Source: an uncultured Opitutia bacterium (GTDB lineage Bacteria > Verrucomicrobiota > Verrucomicrobiia > Opitutales > UBA953). Taken from it: 7,872 nucleotides of DNA. The notes beneath the pieces were generated by a model. That model was given only the letters and a program-made list of their open reading frames with translations, was not told the DNA's origin and searched no databases. A program made the position numbers and the translations under genes. Within the stretch, counting starts at the first letter, position 1; the number at the start of each line of letters is the position of its first letter. The DNA is taken from assembly GCA_903929325.1 (NCBI GenBank), contig CAIYUD010000215.1:1-7872 (forward strand), written 5' to 3'. Positions 1-6,081 of this stretch are shown here, piece after piece.

Positions 1-1
1 C

Positions 2-379
2 CGCGAGATGGAATCCGATTTATTCCTCGTAGTACCGACCTTCCGCTGGGCGTTTGAGCCTGAGTGGACTTTGTCTACGGGCCGTAAATCACTGGTACTC
101 GCACGTAAGTTCGAATCCTCAGGTGAAGCTTTTGTCACTGTTGGTTACGACGGCGAGGAGACCCGTCTGGAGAATCTTGCGGGTCAAGAGGCACGTCTAC
201 TTGATCAACGACTCTATGCAGATCTTGGTTACGCCTGGGTCGCGGGCTCATGGAATCTTCGTGCGACACTTGGCTGGGAACTCGACAGCCAGATGCGTTT
301 TCAGGTCGGTACGGCCGAGACCGAGGTTAACCCGGGACGCGGTGCGCGTGCGGGTCTTGTTGGGCGCGTCCACTTCTGA
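2..379 (+). CDS. Outer-membrane beta-barrel protein, C-terminal fragment (5' end outside window)
   Basis: The frame is open to the left edge, so this is the last roughly 125 residues of a longer protein; the ATG at position 8 is probably internal. The residues alternate between hydrophobic and polar over short stretches separated by charged turns (for example LYADLGYAWVAGSWNLRATLGWEL), as in transmembrane beta-strands. The final residues GLVGRVHF end in Phe with hydrophobic residues at alternate positions, which is the usual C-terminal signal read by the BAM assembly machinery. The product is therefore probably an outer-membrane barrel. I cannot name the family: transporter, porin-like or DUF-type barrels all fit. 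No intrinsic terminator follows, and the tRNA promoter begins about 11 bp after the stop codon. Confidence 0.6.
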   Translation, partial: REMESDLFLVVPTFRWAFEPEWTLSTGRKSLVLARKFESSGEAFVTVGYDGEETRLENLAGQEARLLDQRLYADLGYAWVAGSWNLRATLGWELDSQMRFQVGTAETEVNPGRGARAGLVGRVHF

Positions 380-390
380 GCGGTCAGAGG

Positions 391-419
391 TTGCTTTCAA
401 GACATCTGTTTGCTCTATT
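391..419 (+). promoter_or_regulatory. Candidate sigma70-type promoter for tRNA-Leu
   Basis: TTGCTT (391-396) and TCTATT (414-419) are separated by exactly 17 bp, each matching the housekeeping consensus at four of six positions. Initiation would fall near position 426, a few bases before the mature tRNA 5' end at 433. It lies in the 53-bp gap after the beta-barrel gene. This is consensus matching by eye only. Confidence 0.4.
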
Positions 420-432
420 TGCCCCTTCGCTT

Positions 433-513
433 GCCCCCGTGGTGGAATGGCAGACACATGAGACTTAAAATCTCCCGCGTAACAGCGTGCTGGTTCGAGT
501 CCAGCCGGGGGCA
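433..513 (+). tRNA. tRNA-Leu, anticodon UAA
   Basis: This is a class II tRNA that decodes UUA (and UUG by wobble). The acceptor strands GCCCCCG (433-439) and CGGGGGC (506-512) pair fully, followed by discriminator A at 513. The T arm is GCTGG-TTCGAGT-CCAGC (489-505). The anticodon loop CTTAAAA (464-470) carries TAA at 466-468. A long variable arm, with CGC (476-478) pairing GCG (485-487), is diagnostic of Leu/Ser/Tyr tRNAs; the TAA anticodon and A73 specify leucine. The 3' CCA is not encoded (the DNA reads A-CGG), so it must be added by CCA nucleotidyltransferase. The outermost anticodon-stem pair (T459/C475) is a mismatch, while the other four pairs are good. Confidence 0.96.
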
Positions 514-530
514 CGGCGAATCTCGTTTAA

Positions 531-1298
531 TTAGTGCTGGGTGATTTCCAGGCGCTCGCGGCCTTCGGTAATCATTTTCCGTCGTTGGTCATCGAGCTTC
601 TTCTTATTCGCTTCGGATTGTTTCTTATTATTTTGAGCAATCACGGCGACGTCGGTGCCGTCTTCCGGTTGACTTGAGTTTGCGGTACTGCCGTCTTTTT
701 TATCCTTACTGGAATCAGAACTTCCAACGGAAGTTATGACTTTCTTAACAGGTTTATTGCGACGTTCGATATAGTTAAACGCCTCCGTAGCTGCACGCTC
801 CGCTTCCGCAGGGCTGATACGCGCGATAATTTTGTCGCGAAGATTCGATTGTTCGCCGGTGAGTCCCGAGATGGATGCTTGAATGAGCAATTCATACAGA
901 GCATCAATGTCGCTCGCTTTGGTGCCGATACCCTTGGCAATTCTTTCGCCGAGAATTCCATGTGCGGTGCGATAGCCACCTTGGGCCGCCTTGTTTAGCC
1001 AATCGTTGGCCTCGGCATGATCTTGTGGTACCCCGTCTCCTTCATTGTAAATTTGGAATAAGCGGTAGGTACAGTTTGTCTCTCCTTCCTCAGATGCTTT
1101 TTTATACCAGCGTAGCGACTCATCCCGTTGTTGCTGAATGCGTGATTGTGCAAATTGGTCGTCATAGTAATTGGCCACTTGTCGCATGGCGCTACGATTG
1201 CCTTTGAGTGCCTGGGGATAACTCGAGATGGGTGGGACGGTGTTTTCTGCACCAAGAGCTAAACCCGAGAAGATAATACCCAAACAGAGATTTCGCAT
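531..1298 (-). CDS. Exported Sel1-like-repeat (TPR-like) protein
   Basis: This is a 255-residue protein with an N-terminal signal peptide: Arg2, a hydrophobic core at residues 4-15, and a likely signal peptidase I cut after ALG (residues 14-16). It should act in the periplasm or cell envelope. Residues about 36-146 form two to three Sel1-like repeats. The clearest spans roughly 73-109, with the typical pattern G-x-V-x-x-D-x-x-x-A-x-x-W-x-x-x-A-A-x-x-G around GVPQDHAEANDWLNKAAQGG; the flanking units are degenerate. Such repeats are alpha-solenoids that bind other proteins. The C-terminal third is low in complexity: a Ser/Lys/Asp-rich linker (about 189-212), then a highly charged Lys/Gln/Arg segment (224-250) that may be helical. 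No catalytic residues are apparent and the partner is unknown. The ATG at 1298 is the only start that yields the signal peptide, but no Shine-Dalgarno precedes it. The gene converges on the tRNA and is divergent from the DUF3147-like gene, so it is a separate transcription unit. Confidence 0.85.
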   Translation of the reverse strand: MRNLCLGIIFSGLALGAENTVPPISSYPQALKGNRSAMRQVANYYDDQFAQSRIQQQRDESLRWYKKASEEGETNCTYRLFQIYNEGDGVPQDHAEANDWLNKAAQGGYRTAHGILGERIAKGIGTKASDIDALYELLIQASISGLTGEQSNLRDKIIARISPAEAERAATEAFNYIERRNKPVKKVITSVGSSDSSKDKKDGSTANSSQPEDGTDVAVIAQNNKKQSEANKKKLDDQRRKMITEGRERLEITQH

Positions 1299-1304
1299 AG
1301 ATTT

Positions 1305-1333
1305 ATAGTAGATACACTCTAGATAGATTTAAA
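1305..1333 (-). promoter_or_regulatory. Candidate promoter of the Sel1-repeat gene, possibly giving a leaderless mRNA
   Basis: On the minus strand TTTAAA (1328-1333) and TACTAT (1305-1310) are 17 bp apart, each matching four of six consensus positions. The start codon begins at 1298, only 6 bases after the -10 box, so transcription would start at or next to the A of ATG. The absence of a Shine-Dalgarno in this position agrees with a leaderless transcript. Confidence 0.35.
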
Positions 1334-1395
1334 CTAAAATGTTATACGGTGGCCTGGGGTTGCCCTCGTTGCATGATATGTTGTAAATCTGCGTC

Positions 1396-1734
1396 ATGCT
1401 TTATCTTAAATTCATCTTATCCGCGGGAATTATCGTTGGCGCTTCCGAGCTCGCTAAACGGAATTTGGCATTAGCGGCTTTGCTCTGTGCACTTCCATTG
1501 ACCTCCATCCTGACGATGTCGTGGACCTGGGTGGAGACCCCTGACCCCAGTCGTATTTCTACGCTCTGTATTTCCATTCTCGCTTACACGGTGCCTTCGC
1601 TGGTGCTCTTTATCATTTTGCCAATCTTGTTACGGATGGGGCTAAGTTATTGGCCAGCATTGGTCTCCGCCTCTCTTTTAACGGCAGGCTTTTATCGGTT
1701 GTGCGACCCTTTCATTACAAAGTGGACCGCCTGA
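1396..1734 (+). CDS. Small integral membrane protein, DUF3147-like
   Basis: This is a 112-residue, strongly hydrophobic protein with four predicted membrane helices at about residues 1-18, 25-44, 57-79 and 83-102. The order of features matches the DUF3147 family as I remember it: an opening LYLKFILSAGIIVGASELAKR, a second helix ending before W-x-E-T, a PS-x-x-x-F-x-x-L-P-x-L-L-R motif in helix 3, and a compact fourth helix. The biochemical function of that family is not known. Helices are joined by short loops containing KR (21-22) and R80, which is usual for cytoplasmic loops. The ATG at 1396 is used because an in-frame TAA lies shortly upstream (1383-1385); there is no convincing ribosome binding site. 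The gene is divergent from the Sel1-repeat gene and precedes the efflux operon in the same direction with a 93-bp gap, so it could share a transcript with the pump, but nothing shows a functional link. Confidence 0.75.
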   Translation: MLYLKFILSAGIIVGASELAKRNLALAALLCALPLTSILTMSWTWVETPDPSRISTLCISILAYTVPSLVLFIILPILLRMGLSYWPALVSASLLTAGFYRLCDPFITKWTA

Positions 1735-1741
1735 TGTCCTT

Positions 1742-1770
1742 TTGCTGATTCAGGAAAAAACAGCTATACC
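1742..1770 (+). promoter_or_regulatory. Candidate promoter of the RND efflux operon
   Basis: TTGCTG (1742-1747) and TATACC (1765-1770) have a 17-bp spacer containing an A6 run. The -35 box keeps TTG and the -10 box keeps TATA. Initiation would be near 1777, about 50 bases before the adaptor start, immediately upstream of the leader ORF. No clear operator palindrome is visible. The alternative is read-through from the DUF3147-like gene. Confidence 0.35.
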
Positions 1771-1786
1771 CACTTAAAGGTCACTC

Positions 1787-1822
1787 ATGGGTTGTCAGCC
1801 GAGGGTTTCCTCGTGTGTATAG
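1787..1822 (+). CDS. Possible 11-residue leader peptide ORF upstream of the efflux operon
   Basis: ATG at 1787 follows AAAGG (1776-1780) at a good 6-base spacing and encodes MGCQPRVSSCV before TAG at 1820-1822. The stop codon overlaps the first bases of AGGAGG (1821-1826), which precedes the adaptor gene. This arrangement would couple leader termination to adaptor initiation. Short ORFs occur by chance and the peptide resembles no leader I know, so this is a candidate only. The same DNA is also open in the adaptor frame from TTG 1792. Confidence 0.2.
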   Translation: MGCQPRVSSCV

Positions 1823-1826
1823 GAGG
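1800..1826 (+). promoter_or_regulatory. Mutually exclusive stems and Shine-Dalgarno before the efflux adaptor
   Basis: CGAGG (1800-1804) can pair with CCTCG (1809-1813) around a GTTT loop. The CCTC at 1809-1812 can instead pair with GAGG at 1823-1826, which is most of the AGGAGG ribosome binding motif. The two pairings exclude each other, as in translational switches. Both stems are very short (5 and 4 bp), so stability is doubtful. AGGAGG ends only one base before the ATG at 1828, which is unusually close. Confidence 0.22.
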
Positions 1827-1827
1827 T

Positions 1828-2949
1828 ATGACGTTTTTCCGTTTTGGGGTTATGGCCTGTCTTTTGATGGTTGGGTGTGGACCGCAGACACCGCCTGCTG
1901 CCTTTGGGCCACTTCCTGTCAGCGTCATCGCTGTGAGTTTAGGTGACGTCAGTCAGTCTGCCGTCGCTTCTGGCCAAGTGGAAGGCGTCCGTGAAGTTGA
2001 AGTCCGTGCACGTATTACGGGAATTCTCCAAACCGTCGATTATCGCGAAGGTGGTAAGGTGAAGGCGGGCGATCTTCTTTTTAAGATCGACCCTGCAACT
2101 TACGAGGCAGCTGAGGGCCTAGCGAAAGCTCAAGTCCGCCAAGAAACAGCGCGTGCTATCCAAGCCCGTGCGGAAGCTGGCCGTCAGCAAACTTTACTTT
2201 CGCAAGGTGCCACCGGACGCAAGGAAGCGGAGGATGCGCTGACTGCAGCGGTGATTGCGGAAGCTTCGCGAGATGCTGCGGAAGCCAAACACCGTTTAGC
2301 TCAACTCGATTTGAGTTACTGCGAGATCCGTTCACCGATTGATGGGGTCGCGGGCCGCAGACTTCGTACCGAAGGTGCTTTGGTTAATCCTGTCGGACCC
2401 GATGGACTTTTAACAACCGTTGTTCAGTCGAACGAAGTTTGGATTCGTTTCGGTCTTTCCGAAGCTGAGTTTAACCGCCTCTTTAATGGACGTGCGGATG
2501 CCGCCAATGGTGCTGAAGTTCGTCTGCTACTCTCCAATGGTACACCATCTACGGTTGTCGGCGTCGTCGATTTTGCTGCGACAGAAGTGGACGCGCGTAT
2601 GGGTACGATTCAAATGCGTGCCCGATTCGAGAATGCCAAAGGTGCCTTGCTCGCGGGTCAATTTGCACGCGTGCGGGTTGTGGGTCTCAAGGCAGCAGGC
2701 GGCTGCACCATTCCGTATGCAGCTTTAGTACAAGCACCAACGGGCCGTGTTGTCATGGTCGTTGGTGAAGGCAATAAGGCCGAAGTTCGACCTGTGGTTT
2801 TAGGCGATGTCGCAGGTGCCGACGTCGCAATCCTTTCAGGTCTTAAAGAAGGTGATCAGCTCATCGTCGATCAATTGCAAAAACTGCGCGCAGGTGCCCC
2901 AGTGTCTCCTCATCCCGCAGGAACTGCAGCCGTTCCTGCTACCAAGTAA
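1828..2949 (+). CDS. RND efflux periplasmic adaptor (membrane fusion protein), lipoprotein, AcrA/MexA-like
   Basis: This 373-residue protein would link the inner-membrane pump to the outer-membrane channel. The first residues, MTFFRFGVMACLLMVGC, form a short lipoprotein signal with lipidation at Cys17, as in AcrA and MexA. Domains follow the family order: first lipoyl half (about 55-90, with GILQ, V-x-Y-R-E-G and V-K-A-G-D-L-L-F), alpha-hairpin coiled coil (about 93-165, rich in Ala, Arg and Gln), second lipoyl half (about 164-195, with EIRSPIDGVAG), beta-barrel (about 200-285, ending GALLAGQFARVRV) and membrane-proximal domain (about 290-360). At the hairpin tip the channel-docking pattern R-x3-L-x6-S is R119, L123 and Gly130 in place of Ser. 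Length is close to AcrA (397). I chose ATG 1828 because it gives a proper lipoprotein signal. Upstream TTG 1792 and GTG 1813 would put extra residues before the signal. The pump gene starts 3 bp after the stop codon. Confidence 0.93.
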   Translation: MTFFRFGVMACLLMVGCGPQTPPAAFGPLPVSVIAVSLGDVSQSAVASGQVEGVREVEVRARITGILQTVDYREGGKVKAGDLLFKIDPATYEAAEGLAKAQVRQETARAIQARAEAGRQQTLLSQGATGRKEAEDALTAAVIAEASRDAAEAKHRLAQLDLSYCEIRSPIDGVAGRRLRTEGALVNPVGPDGLLTTVVQSNEVWIRFGLSEAEFNRLFNGRADAANGAEVRLLLSNGTPSTVVGVVDFAATEVDARMGTIQMRARFENAKGALLAGQFARVRVVGLKAAGGCTIPYAALVQAPTGRVVMVVGEGNKAEVRPVVLGDVAGADVAILSGLKEGDQLIVDQLQKLRAGAPVSPHPAGTAAVPATK

Positions 2950-2952
2950 GCC

Positions 2953-5900
2953 ATGCGCTGGGACTTCTTTATCCAGCGGCCGATTTTTTCGGTCGTTATT
3001 TCAGTTATCATCGTGCTGGTGGGTGGACTGGCTTTGCGTTCACTGCCACTCTCGCAATACCCACAGATTGCTCCGCCCACCGTCACGGTTGTGGCAAGCT
3101 ATCCAGGCGCGACACCTGAGGCATTGATTCAAACTGTCGCTGCGCCACTCGAAGAAGAAATTAACGGGGTGGAAGGTCTGCTCTATTATTCTTCGAATGC
3201 TTCATCGACGGGCACCCTCACAATTTCGGTTACCTTTGAGAACGGTACGGATCCCGATATGGCAACGGTGTTGGTCGCCAATCGCGTACGTGTCGCCGAG
3301 CCACGTCTACCCGAAGACGTCCGCCGGCTTGGTGTTATTACAAAGAAGCGGTCCAATGATATCTTACTTTCAGTTTCTGTGCTGTCGCCCGGGGCAACCC
3401 ACGACACTGTCTTTTTAAGTAACTTCGCGACCAATGTCATTGTTGAGGAGCTCAAGCGTCTTCCTGGCGTTGGTGACTGCGGCGTATTTGCGGCCCGTGA
3501 TTATGCGATGCGCGTTTGGCTTAAACCTGATCGGATGGCTGCGTTGGGTGTCGTCCCTGGGGACATCATTCGTGCCATCCGTGCGGGCAACGCACAGTAT
3601 GCCGTTGGTCGTATTGGCCAAGAGCCCTCGGTGAATGCCGCCTTTGTCATCCCCGTCGTGACGCGTGGGCGGCTCAATACCCCAGAACAATTTGGTGATA
3701 TCGTCGTGCGGTCGGGTGGTGGGGCAGGGACGCTCTATCTACGCGACGTCGCCCGTATTGAATTAGGTTCACAGAGTTACGAGCAAGTTGCGGCACTTGA
3801 TAATCAGCCATGCGTCGGTACCCGCGTCTTTCTACAAACCGGTGGGAATGCGCTGGAAACGGCAAATCTGATTCGCGCAAAGCTTAAGGAGCTTGAGCCA
3901 CGCTTCCCGCCCGATGTGCGTTGCGAAATTCCTTTTGATACGACGCTCTTTGTCCGTGGCGCTTTGCAAGAAGTACGCTCTACGCTGATTGAAGCAGCGC
4001 TTTTAGTCGCGCTCGTGGTCTTCCTGTTCTTGGGCAGTTGGCGGGCGACCTTAATCCCGATGATTGCGGTGCCGGTTTCTATTATTGGATCATGTGCCGG
4101 ACTGTGGGTTCTAGGATTCAGTATTAATATTTTAACGCTCTTCGCGATGGTCATCGCGATTGGTATCGTGGTCGACGATGCGATTGTCGTCTTAGAAAAT
4201 ACTGAACGACTCATGCGCGAGCGTGGTTTGGCCCCATTTGAGGCAGCACGAGAATCTGTGCGTGAAGTTGCTGGTGCCGTGATCGCAATTGTATGCGTCC
4301 TTACCTGCGTATTCCTCCCAGTTGCCTTCCTCGGTGGTATTGCGGGAGCACTCTACCGTCAGTTTGCGGTGACCTTGGCTCTCTCGGTGGTTATTTCGGG
4401 TATCGTCGCGCTGACCCTCACCCCAACGCTCTGCGCTTTGTTCCTGCGCTCAGACCAAGACCATGATGCCCAAGGCTTCATGGGGCGTGTGCTGGCGGGC
4501 TTCAGTCGTGGATTTGGACATCTCGCTGCCTGGCATAACCGCACGGTTCGTTGGCTACTGATTCACCCGCGCCAAGCCACGGCGATTTTCTTTGGCGTGA
4601 TTCTTGCGAATGCTGCCCTCCTGTTTTGGATTCCCCGTGCATTTTTACCTTCAGAGGACCAAGGCTACCTTATTGGCATGGTGAATCTACCCGATGGAGC
4701 GGGTGTAGGTCGGACCCAGGTCTTTATGGATCGGATGACGCCAAAGTTCCGTGCCGTCCCCGCAGATAAGCCTGCCGTATTCCATACGTTTGCCATCAGT
4801 GGTTTTGACTTAATCGGCGGTGGCGAGAGGCCCAATGCGGGCACTATCTTCCTTCCGCTCAAGGACTACAGTGAGCGTAATATTGGTGGCGAAGACTTAG
4901 CACGTCAGCTGATGGGTATGGGCATGTCGCAACCTGATGGCATGTGCTTGATTGTTAACCCGCCGGCGATTCGTGGTATTGGCAGTGCGGGCGGTTTTGA
5001 ATTTTACCTCCAAGCGCGCGAAGATGATAACCCGGCGCACCTTGCGATAGAAGCAGACAAGCTTGTTGCCGCATTGAGGGCTGAGCCAAGGTTAGCAGGG
5101 ATCAATATTTTCCTGCGTGCTGCTGTGCCTCAAATGTTTGCCGAGGTTGATGAAGTGCGTGCAGCCGCACTTGGGGTCTCTTTGGCTGACCTTCATGAAG
5201 CGCTCCAGGCGACGGTCGGTTCCTTGTACGCCAATGATTTCACATTAGCGGGACGAACCTACCGTGTCTTGGTACAGGCCGATGCTGCAGATCGTTTAAA
5301 CACTGCAGATGCGGGGCGCGTGCCGGTACGCACGGCCGACGGTACGCTTTTACCCGTTTCCACGTTTGTTACTTTCCGGCCCGCAGTTGGACCCGAGCAA
5401 CTTGAACGTTACAAGGGTTTCTTGTCGGCGCGCGTCATGGGTTCGGCCGCACCGGGTACAAGTTCGATTCAAGCTATTGAATTGGTCGAAAAAATTTCCC
5501 AGTCGACACTCAGCCGCGGTTACGAAATCGATTGGACGTCGCAAGCCGTCCAAGAAAAGCGTGCAGCCACGTCGGCGTTGCCTGCGTTCGGCTTTGCGTT
5601 GTTCATGGTATTTTTAATCCTCGCCGCACTCTACGAAGATATCGCTTTGCCAATTGGGGTGCTCTTAACCGTTCCCTTTGCGCTTTTAGGCGCACTGTTG
5701 GCATTGCTCGTTCGTGGAATGCCCAACGATATCTATTTCCAAATCGGCTTGGTGACGCTCATTGGATTGGCCGCCAAAAATGCTATTCTGATTGTTGAGT
5801 TTGCAGAGTCGGCACGTCGGTCAGGCCGCAACGCAGCCGAAGCGGCCGTCGAAGCCGCACGTATTCGTATCCGTCCGCTGGTGATGACATCGCTTGCGTT

Positions 5901-6081
5901 TATTTTAGGTGTCTTGCCACTGGCGTTCGCCTTCGGGGCGGGTTCCGCAGCACGACGATCGATGGGAACTGGCGTGGTTGGCGGCATGCTCTTAGATACC
6001 TTTGTGGCTACGCTCTTCATTCCTTGGTTCTTCCACCTGCTCTCGGGTCGCCGTGAAGCTAAGCAAAAAATCGCACCATGA
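2953..6081 (+). CDS. RND multidrug-type efflux pump, inner-membrane subunit (HAE1 family, AcrB/MexB-like)
   Basis: This is a full-length 1042-residue proton-driven antiporter that should work as a trimer in the inner membrane and expel drugs or other amphiphiles from the periplasm. It opens MRWDFFIQRPIFSVV, with helix 1 at about 11-29. Large periplasmic porter/docking segments lie at about 35-335 and 562-870, with further helices at about 342-500, 540-560 and 872-1030. The proton relay is intact: D408 and D409 in GIVVDDAIVVLENTER, K942 in LIGLAAKNAILIVEF, R972 in ARIRIRPLVMTSLAF, and T979. By motif alignment from memory, distal-pocket aromatics equivalent to AcrB F178, F610, F615 and F628 are kept (F179, F613, F618, F633), but F136 and F617 become I137 and L620. 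Having two Asp in helix 4 favours a drug-type rather than a heavy-metal pump; the substrate is unknown. Translation probably depends on coupling to the adaptor gene, since there is no clear Shine-Dalgarno. The stop codon overlaps the next start codon. Confidence 0.97.
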   Translation: MRWDFFIQRPIFSVVISVIIVLVGGLALRSLPLSQYPQIAPPTVTVVASYPGATPEALIQTVAAPLEEEINGVEGLLYYSSNASSTGTLTISVTFENGTDPDMATVLVANRVRVAEPRLPEDVRRLGVITKKRSNDILLSVSVLSPGATHDTVFLSNFATNVIVEELKRLPGVGDCGVFAARDYAMRVWLKPDRMAALGVVPGDIIRAIRAGNAQYAVGRIGQEPSVNAAFVIPVVTRGRLNTPEQFGDIVVRSGGGAGTLYLRDVARIELGSQSYEQVAALDNQPCVGTRVFLQTGGNALETANLIRAKLKELEPRFPPDVRCEIPFDTTLFVRGALQEVRSTLIEAALLVALVVFLFLGSWRATLIPMIAVPVSIIGSCAGLWVLGFSINILTLFAMVIAIGIVVDDAIVVLENTERLMRERGLAPFEAARESVREVAGAVIAIVCVLTCVFLPVAFLGGIAGALYRQFAVTLALSVVISGIVALTLTPTLCALFLRSDQDHDAQGFMGRVLAGFSRGFGHLAAWHNRTVRWLLIHPRQATAIFFGVILANAALLFWIPRAFLPSEDQGYLIGMVNLPDGAGVGRTQVFMDRMTPKFRAVPADKPAVFHTFAISGFDLIGGGERPNAGTIFLPLKDYSERNIGGEDLARQLMGMGMSQPDGMCLIVNPPAIRGIGSAGGFEFYLQAREDDNPAHLAIEADKLVAALRAEPRLAGINIFLRAAVPQMFAEVDEVRAAALGVSLADLHEALQATVGSLYANDFTLAGRTYRVLVQADAADRLNTADAGRVPVRTADGTLLPVSTFVTFRPAVGPEQLERYKGFLSARVMGSAAPGTSSIQAIELVEKISQSTLSRGYEIDWTSQAVQEKRAATSALPAFGFALFMVFLILAALYEDIALPIGVLLTVPFALLGALLALLVRGMPNDIYFQIGLVTLIGLAAKNAILIVEFAESARRSGRNAAEAAVEAARIRIRPLVMTSLAFILGVLPLAFAFGAGSAARRSMGTGVVGGMLLDTFVATLFIPWFFHLLSGRREAKQKIAP

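Noticed and set aside
54..461. Plus-strand 135-codon open frame running from the beta-barrel gene into the tRNA
   Set aside because: It overlaps the barrel frame out of phase and ends inside the tRNA anticodon arm; its composition is not protein-like.
248..514. Minus-strand 88-codon open frame beginning MPPAGLEPARCYAGDF
   Set aside because: Its start is the antisense of the tRNA-Leu gene; this is a well-known annotation artefact of translated tRNA complements.
380..530. Integration site or mobile element at the tRNA gene
   Set aside because: There is no integrase, no duplicated tRNA 3' end in the window and no composition break beside it.
1792..1827. Upstream TTG start for the adaptor (385 residues)
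   Set aside because: It would place MSAEGFLVCIGG in front of a normal lipoprotein signal; ATG 1828 gives the expected signal architecture.
5733..6020. Minus-strand open frames inside the pump gene (also 3186-3455, 3804-4214 and others)
   Set aside because: They are out-of-frame shadows of an unmistakable RND coding sequence, with no family signature or ribosome binding site.
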